Source: Warburgia ugandensis (taxonomy: Eukaryota; Streptophyta; Magnoliopsida; Canellales; Canellaceae). Taken from it: a stretch of DNA of 64,000 bases. The position numbers were made by a program, and so were the translations under genes. The notes under the pieces are model-generated. The model saw only the letters and a program-made list of their open reading frames with translations. It was not told the DNA's origin and searched no databases. This document shows, one piece after another, positions 36,130 through 47,429 of this stretch; within the stretch, counting starts at the first letter, position 1; each line of letters starts with the position of its first letter. The stretch is taken from contig CP141139.1 in the NCBI GenBank assembly GCA_035236585.1, positions 49,979,217-50,043,216 on the forward strand, written 5' to 3'.

Positions 36130-39100
36130 TTTATTATTTCTTTCCTACTTGTAAATGAATATGCATTTGTATATTAGTTTGTAAGGAACAAATGAAAATA
36201 ATCTCTAGCTTCTTAAAACTAAGCAACCCTAACATGACATGAATTGAAAAATGGCATTCCCTCAAGTTAGGGTGTTCCCCATAAGCAATGCACTGCATCG
36301 GATCCTGGGTGCAGTGAAAAATGGGCAAGGTTTGCTAAGGCGTTCCCTCAAAAGCAACACGCTACATCAGATCCTGGTGTAGTGAAAAATGGGCAAGGGC
36401 TACTAAAGGGTCCTCTCATAAGCAACACACTGCATCAGAACCTAGGTGTAGTGAAAAGTGGATGTGGGTTCATGCTATGGAGATCGAGAAGGGCGCTGGT
36501 AAATAGAATATCTCAAGAGCATAAGATACGTATCACTACATGGAATATAGGGACATTGATAGGTAAGAGTTTAGAGTTAGTAGACACGATGAAATGTAGG
36601 AGAGTCAACATCAATTATATTCAAGAAACTAAGCGGAAAGGGGCCAAAGCTAGAGAAATTGATGAGTATAAATTATGGTATGTAGAAAAGGATAATAATA
36701 GAAATGGCGTAGGAATAATAGTGGATAAAGAATTAAAGGATAAAGTTGTGGACATTAAAAGAATCAGTGATAGAATTATAATAATAACACTTGTTCTAGG
36801 AGAGCAAATCATAAATGTTGTAAGTGCAGACGAACCACAGGTAGGTTTAGAAGATATAATCAAGAGACAATTTTGGGAAGATATGGAGGGAGTCACGCAA
36901 GAAATTCCTAATACTTAGGAGATATTTATAGGAGTAGACTTAAAAGGCCATGTAGGAAAAGAGAAAGAAGGATACGATAGAATACACAGAGAGTATGGTA
37001 TAGGTGAACGAAATGAGATGGGGGAAACTATACCCAATTTTGTTTTGTCATATGACCTGGCCATTGCAAATACACTCTTTAAGAAGAGGTATGAACACTT
37101 AATAACCTTTAAAAGTAGACTTCATAAAAGTCAAATATACTTTTTTCTACTTAGGAATACTAAACGATCAATGTGTAAGGATTGTAAGGTGATACCATGT
37201 GAGAGTTTAACCTCACAACATAGGTTAATGGTTATGGATATCCATATCAAAAGATGAAAGTAAGGAAATGAACTTAATATGTATATAAAAACTAAGTGGT
37301 GGAACTTAAAAGGAGAGAAAATAACCGCATTCACAAATAAGTTGATGGTAGAAGGAAACTGGAACTATGAAATAGAAGTAAACACCATGTGGATTAATAT
37401 TTTTGAGTCCATTAAGAATGTGGCAAAAGGATGTCTTAGGAGTATCTAAAGGTAAAAGACAATTAGTAAAGGAAACATGGTGGTGGAGTGAAATAGTGTA
37501 AAAAGTTATTAAAGAAAAACATGTGTTTTAAAGCGTGGCAGAAGACTAAAAATAATGAAAACTATGAACAATATAAAAATGCTAAAAAGGTTGCTAAGAG
37601 AATAGTAAGTGAGGCTAAACTTAAGGCATATGATGAGCTCTATAATAGAAGAGAAACAAGGGAAGGGAAAGGACTTAGAGCATGTTGGGTGCATTAGAAG
37701 TGATGATCAAAGGGTATTAGTCAAAGATGATGAGATCAAATACAGGTGGGAAACATACTTTCAAAAATTATTAAATGATAATGGCTCTAAGAATATAGGG
37801 ATTGAAAATACTATAAATTTGAATAACATTGTATATTATAGATATGAATGTAGGATTAGAATACCTGAAGTGAAAGAGGCCTTGATAAAGATGAAATCAA
37901 GAAAGGCCATGGGACCCGATGGTATACCAATGGAGGTTTGGAAGCATATGGGAGATATTGGGTAGTTTGGTTGACCAAGTTGTTTAACAAGATTATAAAA
38001 TCAAAGAAAATGCCTAATGAGTGGAAGAAAAGCTCTATTGTACCAATTTATAACAATAAAGGAGACATACAGAGCTGCACTAATTATCGAGGGATCAAAC
38101 TTATGAGCCAGGCTATGAAACTTTTTGAAGGAGTGATTGAGAAGAGGCTATGGCATGAGATAAGTGTATCGAAGAATCAGTTTGGTTTCATGCCTGAGAG
38201 GTCTACCATGGAAGCTATTTTCTTACTAAGACAATTGGTAGAGAAATATAGGGAGAGGAGGAAAGACCTCCACATGGTCTTTATTGACTTAAGAGTTAAT
38301 ATGGAGGGTGTTGGGGGAGAAAGGGGTTTCGCAAGGGTATATGACATAATTAAAGATATTTATGAGAAAGCGATAACAAATCTTAAGACCACTAATGGCG
38401 AGACCAGCGATTTTCCTGTCATTGTGGGATTGCACCAAGCATCGGCATTGAGTCCATACCTTTTTACGTTGGTTATGGATGGGTTAACAAAACATCTGGA
38501 TAAGGAGATTCCCTAGTGCATGCTATTTACAGATGATATAGTCTTACTTGATGAGACAAGGGAGGGTGTAAACATAGAGCTAGAGTTACAGAGAGAAGCA
38601 TTCAAATAAAAAAGATTTAAAATCAGCTGAACTAAGACAGAATATATATAATGCAATTTTAGCAAGAAGAGGAGTAGGAGTGGAACACCAGTCAAGACTG
38701 GTAACTAAGAAGTCTCTGTAAAAGACCACTTTCGGTACTTAGGATCAATGATTCATGAGAGTAGAGATTGAAAGGAAGGTTACCTAGAGAATCTGAGCAG
38801 GTTGGAACAAATGGAGATGTGCATCTGGTGTTTTGTGTGATCAATGGGTGCCACTCAAAATAAAAAGAAAATTCTATAGGATGGCCATAAGGCCGGCCAT
38901 GCTTTATGGATCAGAGTGTTGGGTAGTTAAGAAACATCATGCTCATAAGATGAGCATTGTAGAAATGAGGATGTTGAGATGGATGAGTGGTAAGGCAAGA
39001 AAGGATAAAATTAGGAATGAAAATATTAGAGAAAATTTAAGGGTAGCACCAATAGGTAACAAGATGAGGGAGATTAGACTTAGATGGTTTGGACATGTCC

Positions 39101-39328
39101 AAAGGAGGCTAAAAATGACACCGATTAGAAGGACTATGGCAATGCAAGTAGAAGGTTCTAAAAGGGTCAGGGGAAGGCCCAAAAGAATGTGGATAGAAGT
39201 GGGAAGGAAAGATCTAAAAACTTTAGTACTAAATGAAGCCATGGTAGTTACTAGCGAGGAATGGAGGAATAAGATTCATGTGAGCGACCCTTAATTAGGA
39301 TAAGGTCTTGATGATGATGATGATGATT
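36130..39328 (+). mobile_element. RTE-type LINE, nearly full length, copy C
   Basis: Nearly complete and on the plus strand. A 5' region of about 250 bases includes three tandem units of about 64 bp (gcaacac-ctgcatcagatcc, tgtagtgaaaaatgggcaag; about 36285-36460). This is followed by endonuclease and reverse-transcriptase coding sequence and a (GAT)n tail at 39310-39328. A possible target duplication is gatgattttatta (about 36126) and gatgattattta (about 39322), overlapping the tail. The element interrupts an LTR whose continuity can be checked against 41.2-41.7 kb. Confidence 0.85.
36382..39294 (+). pseudogene. LINE endonuclease-reverse transcriptase ORF, broken
   Basis: The apurinic-type endonuclease comes first, with ITTWNIGTL and the metal-site Glu in YIQETK, then NVVSADEPQVGL. 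A stop at 36918 is followed in the same frame by FIGVDLKGHVGK, where the family has a DFNGH-type motif, so Asn is replaced by Lys. SQIYFFLLRNT has Tyr where SQIDFFL is expected. Reverse transcriptase follows: MKSRKAMGPDGIPMEVWKHM, a frameshift near 37940, NYRGIKLMSQAMKLFEG, FGFMPERSTMEAIFLLRQL, then FIDLRVNMEGVGGE, where the segment expected after FIDL (with the AYDRV motif) is missing. LHQASALSPYLFTLVMDGL, a stop, and CMLFTDDIVLLDE (FADD changed to FTDD) come next. The last frame (38833-39294) reads YGSECWVVKKHHA to the end. It is dead at several points. The family is often labelled craniofacial development protein 2-like in plant databases. Confidence 0.9.
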
Positions 39329-42300
39329 ATTTATGGTAAGTTATTCAGTAATTCAATGATTTTAATCATAATCCATGGTCTATTCACCTTTCTTAAACTT
39401 CAATCATCACCGATCAAGTTTTGGATGGTCAAATCCGATCTTGCATCAAGTAGTCCATAATTGGTGTGTCCTTTCTATCACAATTCATTACTAATGTGTA
39501 ATTGAAGTTATGTTTTCATAGATCTACCTTCCGATTGTGTTCTTAATGGTCCAATGCTAAGATCTTAGTTTTTCACTATGCACTACCAAGTTCCTGATAA
39601 AAAATTCAAGGATCATTTTGATTCCTGATCGGTGATCCACCTTTATGGATGAAAAGATTAATTTATCCAAATTAGAAAATTTTCAAACTTTAGGAGTTTG
39701 CAAGAAAAAATCATCGTCATCAAAGATGGTGACTGGATTCTGGTTGTCATTGGCGATGTACATAGCATGAAAACTACACCAAATTGTACAGATTTGGTTG
39801 AAATTTCATGAGTTTGAGTTCTATCTAGTTTTTTTACGCCAAATCTACCAAAATCTTATATTTTTGGTCCAATTTTATCTAACTTTTTAAAGTAACCGGT
39901 CTTACTATTTTTCTCAATTTTTGGCGTCGTTACTTGACGGATTTTCATGAAACCAATGGGGTTTAACTTAGAATCATCTGAGGAACAAAATGAATAGTTT
40001 GGATTATTGATCTAATGATGTTCCATCTACCATGTTTTTCAATAGTTGGTTTTCTCATCTGTTTCATCATTCCTGACACCAGAAAATGGTGACAATAACA
40101 ATGAATAGTTGTTGGGACAACTAGGATGGAAAAGGAGGAAGGAAAAGAAGAAAAGAAAGGGGAACTTACCTATCGTCAATTGATCTATTTCAAGTGGGAG
40201 GAGGTATCATCATCAATGCAGTGGGGCTGTTGTGAGAGACAGAATGAGGAGATGTTGTTGTTGGTCCTTGTCAATGACGGCATCGACTTTCCTCTCACTA
40301 GAGGAAGATGGGAGAATCAGAGAGATAAATAGTCAGGGAGAAACAGAAATGAACTGGGCGGGGGGGCAGCGTGGGAGCTGTTTGACACTGGCTTTTCCCT
40401 TGTTTCTCCATTATTGATGCATGGAGGAGCTGAGTCCATGTTGTGAGTTTGGCTCCCACATGTTGACTCACTTTCCCATGACTCACTGTGTCACTATTAG
40501 TTAACTGAAGGGGGGTTCCATTATCAATTTCGACCTCCTCTTTGCATTCAATTTTTTTTTGGATTTTTGGGTCCTGGTCTATGTTTCATGAGTTCTTAGT
40601 GTCACCAGAAAGCTCTCATCAACCACAATCTAATAATCAACTTTTCATCATTGAATTTCAATATTGTTAAAATAAATTTCTTTTATAATTACTTAATTTA
40701 TGATAAAATTTTCATTTTAAAGAAAAATTGCTCAAAATTTGCCATGAATCTAAAGTGGAGTTTCAAATCATGAAATTCCTAGTAGGATACATAATTCAAT
40801 CAGCTTAGGGTTTTTAATTTACCTAAATTTGAGCCTAATGGAGACCTTGACTCACGCAGGGCCAACTACTCAATCCAACCTTACTTGCCATGTTTCACAA
40901 TTTTTTTAGAGAATTAATGAGTCAATTATCTTTTTACCTTAATCTCAGACAATAATCGACGATCCATTCTTAGCATTTACCATCTTAAGCAGCTTCACCT
41001 TGGTTGTAATCAACCAAGTAGCCCTTTCCCTCAGGGTTTATCATCTTAGAAAGCATCACAATAGTCTACCGGGTGGGCCTCAGGGCTTACTACCTTGGGA
41101 TTGACACATTTTATAACAATTAATACCATCATACTAGTTAAGCATGGTTAGCTAGAATATCACATTACAATTTCAATAAGTAATTGCAATTCATATCATC
41201 CACTCTGCCAATACGATAATCTATATATTCTACACATTCATAGTGTTAATTACAAAGCGAATAGATCAACAAGAATTTAAGAATAAAGAAGGGTTTATGA
41301 TTCTTACTTAAGTTTTAAGTACAAGTCACAAATCAATTATCAATACCATTCAAATTTTATTCAAAACCTGGATTGAGAATACAAGTTGTAAGTAAATTTC
41401 AAAATTCTAAGCAAATTACTATAATTACTCCAAGATCCTACTTATAATGTCATGGATCTAACCTCTGATATCTAGATTGACATTCAAGACACCACTTGGT
41501 CACTATCTACTGAGATTAGCACCATTGACCTCTAATCAATGGTCTAGATTGACGTGCTTACATTTAGAGGTTTCAATTAGCCTTATTAAAGATAATTTGT
41601 TAATCAATTTGATCATTTTAACTATAATCCATGGTCTGATCACCTTTCTTAAAATTCGTTCATCGTAGATCAAGTTTTCGATGGTCAAATCAAACTTGGC
41701 ATTAACTAATCCATAATTGGTTTGTCATTTCTATCACAGTTTATTACTGATGTGTAATTAAAGTCACATTTTACATAGCTCTAGCTTCCAATCGTGTTTT
41801 TAACTATTGGATGCTAAGATCTCAGTTTTTCCCTAAACACTACCAAGTTTCTGATAAAAAATTCTATCATCAATTGATTTTTGATCGACAATCCTTGTGA
41901 TTTATCCAAATCACAAAATTTCCATTTTTAGGGGTTCTCCAAAAAAGTCGTTGTTGCTGAAGAAGTGACAGAATTTTGATCGTCATTGACAAAACACACA
42001 ATACCCATTTATATTATTTTTTACATGGAAATGTTCATAATGATTTAGATTTTTTTTTTTTAGTGTTTTCCATCCTTAATTTGTACTAAAATCAAGGTTT
42101 TTAGCCAAATTTTATCAAGGTTTTTAAAATTACCCGAACTACTATTTTCTAAGTTTTGGGTGTGATTACTTGATGGACCATCATGAAACCAAAGGGGTTT
42201 TACTCATATCATTTAAGGAACCTAATGAATAGTTGTGATCATTGATCATATGCCGCTCCATTGACTTTTTTTTTTTTTCAACAATCACCTTCACCGTTTC

Positions 42301-43440
42301 TATCATCGAAAAATAGTGACAATAACAGTAGTAATGGTCACAAGAGGAGCTAGGAGGGAAAATTAAAAGAATGAAAGAGAGAGGAGAGGAGTGGAGTGGA
42401 GTGGAGTGGATGGCCTACCTGTGTCGAGTTTGCCTAAAACTTGTTGTCTGATCACTGTCTGCATAAGACATCGCTGGTGGAGTCCATCGTGTCATCTATA
42501 AGTTGCCAGAGAGAATGGAGGGAGAGAGAACAAGAGATGCAAGGACTATCTAGCAAGGAATGTGATGACTAGAGAGGAAAATGATCGACAATCGAGGAGA
42601 ATGTCTCTCATGGTCCGGAAACACATGGGTTTTGCCCTTATTTCTAGTCTCAAACTGTTCAATGCCATTTTTTGTAAAATCACAGCGAGATTGATCTCTA
42701 GTTTTAAAACAATTTATGTAAAAGAATGTAGAAAAAATTTCTTCTTTTTCAAAAAAACATTGTAGAAAGAGCCCGAGTGTAAAAATGAACGCTCAATGCA
42801 TAGTGCCATGGCAATTTATAAACCAAATCAAAACAAGTAATTACTCCTAGGATTGTTAGTCAAAGCCTGAGCTATAACAAATACTTATAATCAAGATTAT
42901 AGTAGCTACCAAAAGAAATTACTAATTAAGTCTTACCTTTGCCTACTTGACTTTGATCCTAACGCCTCCTGATCCTCCTTGTATTTGTACTTTGTTTGAT
43001 TTGAAAAATAATGGATTGGGTTGAGTATTTATCATACTCAGTAGGTAACCTGACACTACCCTTTTTGAAAACACAACAATGCATCATACAAAGTTCAAAA
43101 TGGTTGCATGAAAGTCATCGGGAATGCTAAATGTGTGATAGGTGTGCATTTGTATGAATAAAATGTAAGTTATGTCATCTATTGAAATTCTTTATCAAAC
43201 TTTAGTATGCAATACTAACAATATGTCTAGTTTCAGAACGTCGAAATCAATAGATTCACTATGTTAAATCAATGCATCGTATAAAAGGATCAAGAAATAC
43301 TTAAAATAGTCTTCATGTGAGGCAAATGTTAGCATCACAAAGTAACATGCATCGGGTTTCAAGTCAATTGGTCACAAGTACTTGTATGCGACCATCTCAA
43401 TGCTATATGCATATCAAACACACTAAAATCATAGGGTCAC

Positions 43441-43640
43441 TATGCTCTTCCGTAGGCTGCCTCTTTCGGTGATTTGCACACTTGGGACTCGAGGTTTTGT
43501 TCATACCGCAGGCTGCCTCCTTCGGCGATCTGCCACTTGGAACTTAAGGTTTTATTCCTTACGCAGGTTGCCTCATTCGGCGATCTACCCGCTATCCCTA
43601 CGTAGGTTGCCTCGTTTGGCGATCTATCTACTTAGCATAG
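43441..43640. repeat. Tandem repeat in the solo LTR
   Basis: Four degenerate copies of about 50 bp, each with ngtaggctgcctcnttcggc followed by gatctgcc and cacttgg. They are more GC-rich than the surrounding LTR. Confidence 0.85.
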
Positions 43641-44729
43641 TGCCCATCAGGCTCAATAGCCCAAAAACATACATAGTCTCAATCTCAAATCAACATAAAT
43701 CATGCAATTTAGGCATTTATTTTCAATGTATGCAAGTATTGCATAAAATGTCATGAATCCGTAACTCGTATAAAAACATTACTTCTCAACAGCATTCTTC
43801 CTTCAATGCAAGATTTTTCAAATATATATATATATAAGTCATGAAAGCAGGTCCTGCATACTTGTATGAGAACAATTTAAAACACATGCTCAATATAGTA
43901 ATAAAAGCATGTAACTATGAAAGTTTGGAATGTATTTTGAAAACAGAGTAGGATTAGACAACCTACCTCGTGCATTGTTACTTAGCTCGTGCCCATCTTC
44001 ACTTCGAGTCCAAGAATATCTTGGTAAGGTCCTGAATGATGTTTAAACATAAGATCTAGGCGTTATTTTTAAGCTCACAGGGTAAAGGTCATATGATGTT
44101 AGTTTCTAGGGGCTATTCTATGATATTTTTAAGTTGCTCTTTATCTAAGAATGTCCTGCATTTTATTGTATAATTGGATCCGTGTCAAAATTACAGACAC
44201 AATGGTCCTTTAGGCTCGTCAATCGGAGTTATATAGGCTCCGAAATTGGATTTTACAAGGTCATGCCTTAACGAACGACCCAATTGTAGTGCTTAGGGTC
44301 CTGCGCGCCACGATTCTGAATGCGTGCTATGGTTTCTAGGATACGTGTGTGCCTTAGTTACACCGCAACCAGGCTCATGTGCGTACGTCCGAAATAGTGT
44401 GCCAGGGTGTGCGCTGTTCCGTGAACGCATCTTAGGTGCGGCCACGATGTGCCTCAACTCCTTGGATGTCCCATGCGTCCCGGTTGAGCTAGGACAACTA
44501 TCCGCGTGCGCGAGGAAAGCCCTCAGGGAGCTTGGCACGGGTATGCGTCAAGCCAGGCGCCCCCTGGACCACACTGTGCACCTGGGGACGTCCGCTGGGA
44601 GAACCTGGGCTGTGTCAGATTTTCGCAGGGAACAAGGAGGGTGTTTCATATTTGAAGCCCTAGCCTGGCTGGAGAGGAAAATCAGATGGGTAGGGGAGAG
44701 GGGAAGAGCAGGTTTTATAGCCGTGCTAA

Positions 44730-44793
44730 GGCGGTGCTCGCCCTATGGCGGTGCTGCCAATTCCCCCTAGCACCGCCTTGCAGAGGCGGTGCT
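44730..44793. repeat. GGCGGTGCT repeat cluster with a hairpin
   Basis: GGCGGTGCT occurs at 44730-44738, 44747-44755 and 44785-44793, and its exact complement AGCACCGCC occurs at 44769-44777. The middle pair can form a perfect 9-bp GC-rich stem around a 13-base loop. It lies in the GC-rich island of the solo LTR and may be part of the LTR promoter or leader. Confidence 0.9.
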
Positions 44794-45779
44794 GGAGGTT
44801 TTGGAAAAATCGGGAGAGGGGGGTTTTCTGGAGAACTCGAGATGCAGGGTTGAAGGAGGAAGACAACGGGGTGCTGTTATCAAAACGGCCCCTGCGGTTT
44901 TGACCTTTTTCGTTTTTTTTTTTGGGTACATTTTACAAAAATGCCCTCAATCTTCTAACGCATATAACTTCTTCATACGAGCTCCGTTTTCAGCCTTCTT
45001 TGAGGCGTTGGATTCCATTTTGCGTGTAGTATCTAATGGCACTAATTTTATTCACAAATTCCTAAGTTCCCTATGTGAATTTAGATCAAACATTCAACCA
45101 CCTAATAAGACCCTTAAACATATAATAAGCATATATTCATTCCCAAAATAGACCAAGTTACAATATCATTGGCAACGAGCCAACATCATGATTGGTTTTT
45201 ATACAAAATGTCTCCAAAATTTGGGTCATTACACAAACTCATGGAAGGGGCTGAGTCCACATGGCCAGTCTAACTCCCATGTGCTGACTCACTTCTCAAC
45301 TCACTATCTTAAAATAATTGATACACAAGGGTGCCAATATCAATTTGGAGCCCTTTTTCATCTTTAAAAGTTTTGTATTTTAGTGTCCCAGTCTTAGTTT
45401 CACTAGTTCATAATGTCATTGAAAAGCTCTCATTGAGCACAATCCAATAATTGACCTTTCATTATCAAATTTTATTGTTTTTAATTATTTTTTGAAGTTC
45501 CTTTATAATTACTTGATTGATGATAAAATTTTCACTTTAAAGCAAAATTCCTTAAAATTTGCTATGAATCTAGAATGAAATTTCAAGCCATTTAATCCTT
45601 AACAAGATATACAATTTAATAAGTTTTGAGGATTCACAATTTATCCAAAGTTGCATTCGATTTATGATAACTCATGTAAGGCCCACCTGCTCAATCCCAC
45701 CTTAGTTGTCTTGTTTTACAAAATGTGAGAAGATTAACAAGTTAATTCTTTAACTTAATTTTGGGATACGAGTGTGACA

Positions 45780-47429
45780 ATGAAGGTCCCAAAACGACAA
45801 GTTAAGGTAGTCTTCAAGTGATGTGGGAATTTGGTTATAGCTATAGTATCTATCAAGAAAACAATAATAATTATGACCGGCTAACCTTTTTAGCATTTGG
45901 TCTATGAAGGGAAGATGAAAGTGGTCTTTCTTAATGATTGACTTCAATTTTCAATAATCTATACAAACTCTCTCCCTGGTGGTCATGTGAGTGGGGACTA
46001 ACTCATTATCCTCATTTTAGATTACTAGAACTTTAGACTTCTTGAGGACAACCTGAACTAGGCTGACCCAAGTGCTGTTAGATATAGGGTACATAACATT
46101 AACATTTAGGAGTTTAAGAACTTCGTTTCTCACTACCTCTTTCATATTAGGGTTTAGTCTCCTTTGTTTTTCCTAGATGCTCTAGCATTCTTTTTTAGAC
46201 GAATTCTATGCATACCCATATTATGGTTAATCCTTTTGATGTCCACTATGGTCCACCCTAAGGGTGTCCTATGTTCCTTCAAAACATCAAGAAACTTCCT
46301 TTCCTATTCTTTATCTAGATCTAAGGCTATGATTATATGCAATGCTTTATCTAGTCTTAAGTAAGAATATTTTAGATTCTCAGGTAATGGCTTAAGGACT
46401 AAGGTAGGTGGTTTTTCTACAGATGGTACTGGGACAAAATTTGAGGGAAGAAAAGGTTCCATTAGAGGGCCCCATTTAATAGGTGAGGTATCTAAAATAT
46501 TATCCACCTCTTCATTCTATATCAAAGTTGCAGTTAAAGTGTGCTAGACAGGGCTCAAGTGGGTCTAAGATAGACTATGGTGTATTAGCATCTTGAAGTA
46601 GATCTTCAATTAAAATTTATTACATAGGAATTGTCTAGGTCTAGATGCTGATGATCCACATTAAAAACATTGAGCTTGGCTTTGATATTGCTGATGGATA
46701 ATTTCATCACATTGTTTCTATAGTTAATGGCGGCATTGGACGTTGCCAAAAATGGACATCCAATAATTACCAGAATCTGACTACCAGTGTCTGACACAGG
46801 CTAGGTATCTATGATAAAGAAATCTACAAGAAGTAAAACTGGCCCACCTATATTAAAACATCTTCAACCATATCACATGAAATCTTGACTAATCTATCTA
46901 CAAACTGCAATATGGGATTGGTCGGCTTAAGGTCTTCGATCCCAAGTTACTCATAGATAGAATATGACAACAATTTAACGCTAGCCCCTAAATCTAGTAG
47001 TTCCCTATCAATGATATGATCTTCAATAACATAAGAAATGGTAGGACAATGTAGATCTCTAAACTTGGGATGGGTCTAGTGCTAGATCAAACAGTTCACC
47101 TACTTGGCAAGGAAGGCTATCTTTTGCACATTAACCTTGTGCTTTTGTGTTACAGAGCTCTTTAAGAAATTTAACAGAAGAAGGAATATCTTTAATAGCA
47201 TTTTGTAATGGGATATTGATTTGAACATGATCAAACACATCCATTATCTCATTGAAATTAATTCCCTTCTTAGTCTTATTTAACAATGAGGGAATGGTGC
47301 TTTAAGCACATAAGGTACCTCCACTATAAGCTCCAATGGAGTGTGAGCTTTCTGCCTTTTCTCTTACTCTTGTAGTTTAATTAGTTCATTCTTCTCTATA
47401 GTTTTCTTAGTTTACCTTACTTTTTTTAT
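45780..47429 (-). pseudogene. Athila/Tat-like Ty3/gypsy protease and reverse transcriptase remnant
   Basis: On the minus strand the aspartic protease active site reads LLDLGASVKLL (about 46.98 kb). Downstream is the family motif ILVIIGCPFLATSNAAINYR (about 46.75 kb). A linker KPPTLVLKPLPENLKYSYL-like stretch follows (about 46.4 kb), then the start of reverse transcriptase: RVCIDY-KL, KKDHFHLPFIDQMLKRLAGH and NYYCFLDRYYSYNQI (about 45.85-45.95 kb). It is cut at 45780 by the chromovirus LTR; the remainder was not found in the window. Several stops and frame changes are present. Gag of the same element continues at 50855-51356 and 54034-55080. Confidence 0.85.

Larger units (their letters stand above)
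33906..40951 (-). repeat. Related LTR nested inside the chromovirus LTR; solo LTR carrying a LINE
   Basis: This second member of the same LTR family starts TGTCGCAACCCAATCCCC (plus strand) at 33906 and ends ctcagaca at 40951. It is flanked by ataac (33901-33905) and ataat (40952-40956), a 4-of-5 target duplication. The host LTR sequence resumes precisely on the other side. Without the LINE at about 36130-39328 it is about 3.8 kb. It contains its own 60-bp array (35050-35640) and a duplicated stretch near 34.45 and 34.53 kb (agtacctaaaaaataat). It has no gag, pol or second LTR, so it is best read as a solo LTR left by LTR-LTR recombination. Confidence 0.8.
42656..45233 (-). repeat. Solo LTR of a different Ty3/gypsy-like family
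   Basis: On the plus strand it starts TGTTCAATGCC and ends GGGTCATTACA, i.e. TG...CA, with perfect 5-bp flanks CAAAC at 42651-42655 and 45234-45238. The sequence on either side joins the interrupted chromovirus LTR. It has 2578 bases, no gag or pol, and no internal LTR pair, so it is a solo LTR. On the minus strand it begins TGTAATGACCC. It contains a 55-bp-type tandem array (43441-43640) and a GC-rich island (about 44.28-44.88 kb) with a strong hairpin. The 148-residue frame at 44324-44770 comes from that island and has no recognised domain. Confidence 0.88.
32822..45779 (-). repeat. 5' LTR of the chromovirus-like element, split by nested insertions
   Basis: The LTR pieces are 32822-33905, 40952-42655 and 45234-45779, about 3.3 kb in all. 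On the minus strand it starts TGTCACACTCGTATCCC at 45779 and ends GGTCATGACA at 32822, giving TG...CA. The primer-binding site sits beside the latter end. The continuity of the three pieces is shown by alignment with the related solo LTR at 33906-40951, which runs through the same sequence in the same order. The LTR was inserted into Athila-like reverse transcriptase just after a GTF-type motif; the flank at 45780-45784 is atgaa, but the other flank is lost. It carries the 60-bp array described separately. Confidence 0.8.

Noticed and set aside
36621-36896. Minus-strand frame over the LINE endonuclease
   Set aside because: It is the antisense shadow of a recognised endonuclease frame.
44324-44770. 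148-residue frame, and an overlapping minus-strand frame, in GC-rich DNA
   Set aside because: It lies wholly inside a solo LTR, where high GC lowers stop frequency; no domain or splice context.
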